From: Curvibacter sp.
GTDB lineage: Bacteria > Pseudomonadota > Gammaproteobacteria > Burkholderiales > Burkholderiaceae_C
Direction: 5' to 3'
Length of the DNA stretch: 5,512 nucleotides
NCBI GenBank assembly: GCA_003500955.1
Contig: DNQP01000232.1
Location: 1,026-6,537, forward strand
Shown here: in pieces, positions 4,824 to 5,512 of the stretch
Layout of the letters: each line of letters opens with the position of its first letter
How positions within the stretch are numbered: the stretch's first letter is position 1
Made by a program: the position numbers and the translations under genes
The notes under the pieces: model-generated
Told to the model about the DNA's origin: nothing
Database searches by the model: none
Seen by the model: only the letters and a program-made list of their open reading frames with translations

Positions 4824-5158
4824 GGCGCCAGCTCCTCATAGAACCACTGCGTCAGATAGGCAAAGGCCTCTTCCTCACGGATGGGGTCCATGCCTACCGA
4901 TCCGGCCACGGCCTGGGCACAGTGCGTGGCCTCATGTGCTCGCGTGCCGCCACGGCGGTCAAAGACGCCTGACACGATGACCAGCTCGCCGCCAACGATC
5001 TCGTGGGAGGTCATGCCGCCACTGCACAGCAGAGTTGGGCCGTCCACCAGCTCCATGCCAGCCCGTACCATCTCGGCCTCATAGGCGCGGTCGAACTCGG
5101 CGCGGGTTCGGCAGACGATGAGACGGCCGCCGTAGATGGGGATGGGGACGGTCTTCAC
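4820..5158 (-). CDS. Small HExxH zinc metallopeptidase-like phage protein (112 aa)
   Basis: Residues 75-79 are HEATH, a zincin HExxH site, followed about 17 residues later by EEEAFAY (Glu96-Glu98), which could supply a third zinc ligand. This gluzincin-like layout also appears in ImmA/SprT-like small phage proteins. The N-terminal part (KTVPIPIYGGRLIVCRTRAEFDRAY) and a beta segment (EIVGGELVIVSGVFDRRGG, 53-71) lead into the active-site helix. At 112 residues it is a minimal catalytic domain with no signal peptide, so it should act in the cytoplasm. The start is GTG at 5158 overlapping the previous stop as GTGA, with GGAG seven bases upstream. Its substrate is unknown. A repressor-cleaving or host-takeover role is possible but is speculation. 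Confidence 0.7.
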   Translation of the reverse strand: MKTVPIPIYGGRLIVCRTRAEFDRAYEAEMVRAGMELVDGPTLLCSGGMTSHEIVGGELVIVSGVFDRRGGTRAHEATHCAQAVAGSVGMDPIREEEAFAYLTQWFYEELAP

Positions 5159-5409
5159 AGGCGCACTCCAAGCACGGCGCGCAGGCGGATGAAGCTGCGG
5201 CGCAGCTCGGCGCGCTCGGCCGCAATGCGAGCCTCAGTCCACTCGGCCAGCCGCGCCTGGGCGGCCAGGGCAGCTGCTTCGATGTCGTAGCCAAACAGGT
5301 CGCGCTCGACCTCGGCAACAGGCTGGACTGCCTTTGCGCACACCGGACCCATCCCGTTGGTGGCAGGATTCTTGAGGGGGCGGTGACAGCGTAGGCAGAT
5401 CGCGCTCAT
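5155..5409 (-). CDS. Small zinc-finger phage protein, DUF6011-like (84 aa)
   Basis: The start MSAICLRCHRPL at ATG 5409 is supported by AGGAG eight bases upstream and a 4-base overlap with the preceding stop. The same frame is open up to 5451, but that part has no such signal. Near the N-terminus is C-x2-C-x(15)-C (Cys5, Cys8, Cys24), in the pattern CxxCxRPL....NGMGPVC. This is typical of DUF6011-type short zinc motifs found in phage and bacterial proteins. After a DLFGYD turn, residues 43-78 are an alanine/glutamate/arginine-rich helix (AALAAQARLAEWTEARIAAE), possibly a coiled coil. The role is probably nucleic-acid or protein binding; the exact function is unknown. Confidence 0.65.
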   Translation of the reverse strand: MSAICLRCHRPLKNPATNGMGPVCAKAVQPVAEVERDLFGYDIEAAALAAQARLAEWTEARIAAERAELRRSFIRLRAVLGVRL

Positions 5410-5512
5410 GCCGTGTACTCCTGCTCTGCCATCTCGCAGAAGAAGCTGCAAGACGGCAGGCCTTCATTGCGCACAGCTGGCCCCGGTGGCAGGTCGCGCA
5501 GCGGGAAACGCT
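5406..5512 (-). CDS. C-terminal end of an unrecognised protein, cut by right edge
   Basis: An open frame on the minus strand enters from the right edge and ends at TGA 5408-5406. It gives 34 visible residues (RFPLRDLPPGPAVRNEGLPS, then CSFFCEMAEQEYTA). The stop overlaps the next gene's start as ATGA and contains that gene's ribosome site, as at most junctions in this operon. This is the main reason to think it is coding. Two cysteines are spaced CSFFC. Too little is visible to name a family. Confidence 0.5.
   Translation of the reverse strand, partial: RFPLRDLPPGPAVRNEGLPSCSFFCEMAEQEYTA

Noticed and set aside
4224..4841. Plus-strand open frame of 205 codons
   Set aside because: It is antisense to the DUF1367-like gene, with biased Ala/Leu/Gly composition typical of a shadow frame and no family resemblance.
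1..5512. CRISPR array, insertion sequence or rRNA
   Set aside because: I saw no spaced direct repeats, transposase-like gene with terminal inverted repeats, or rRNA-like sequence on either strand.

Overview
The window reads as part of a temperate, lambda-like phage (an integrated prophage or a phage genome) of a GC-rich proteobacterium, most likely a beta-proteobacterium of the Burkholderiales. The host is inferred from base composition, codon use and protein flavour; no host gene is present to confirm it. Every gene I accept is on the minus strand, so the biological order runs from right (5512) to left (1).

From 5512 down to 221 there are thirteen closely packed genes, one of them cut by the right edge. 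Most neighbours overlap by 4 bases (ATGA or GTGA) or lie within a few bases, as in one long polycistronic early/middle message. In transcription order they are: the tail of an unrecognised gene; a small zinc-finger protein (DUF6011-like); an HExxH metallopeptidase-like protein; a DUF1367-like phage protein; two unrecognised proteins; a zinc-binding HNH/Ref/DUF1364-like protein; a very tryptophan-rich unrecognised protein; a proteasome-beta/HslV-like Ntn hydrolase; a degenerate HNH protein fused to a helix-turn-helix; a Q-type antiterminator candidate with a four-cysteine zinc motif; and two small unrecognised proteins. This resembles the 'nin' region of lambdoid phages, which also ends in the late regulator Q.

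The leftmost 220 bases look like the early-to-late switch. A near-consensus sigma70 promoter (-35 at 190-195, -10 at 167-172, 17-bp spacer) fires leftward. It would produce a leader RNA of about 109 nt that ends at an intrinsic terminator (52-75). Just past the terminator is the 5' part of a tRNA-Trp(CCA) gene, cut by the left edge. Promoter, short leader, terminator, then tRNA and presumably late genes is the layout of lambda pR'/tR', and of Shiga-toxin phages, where tRNA genes lie between Q and the late genes. The inferred logic is that the early operon makes Q, Q modifies polymerase at this promoter, and polymerase then reads through the terminator into the tRNA and the lysis/structural genes outside the window.

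The points most worth a second look are the promoter/leader/terminator module and its candidate Q sites, the phage tRNA-Trp together with a protein that is about 6% tryptophan, the phage-borne HslV-like and HExxH hydrolases, and the two small genes between Q and the late promoter.
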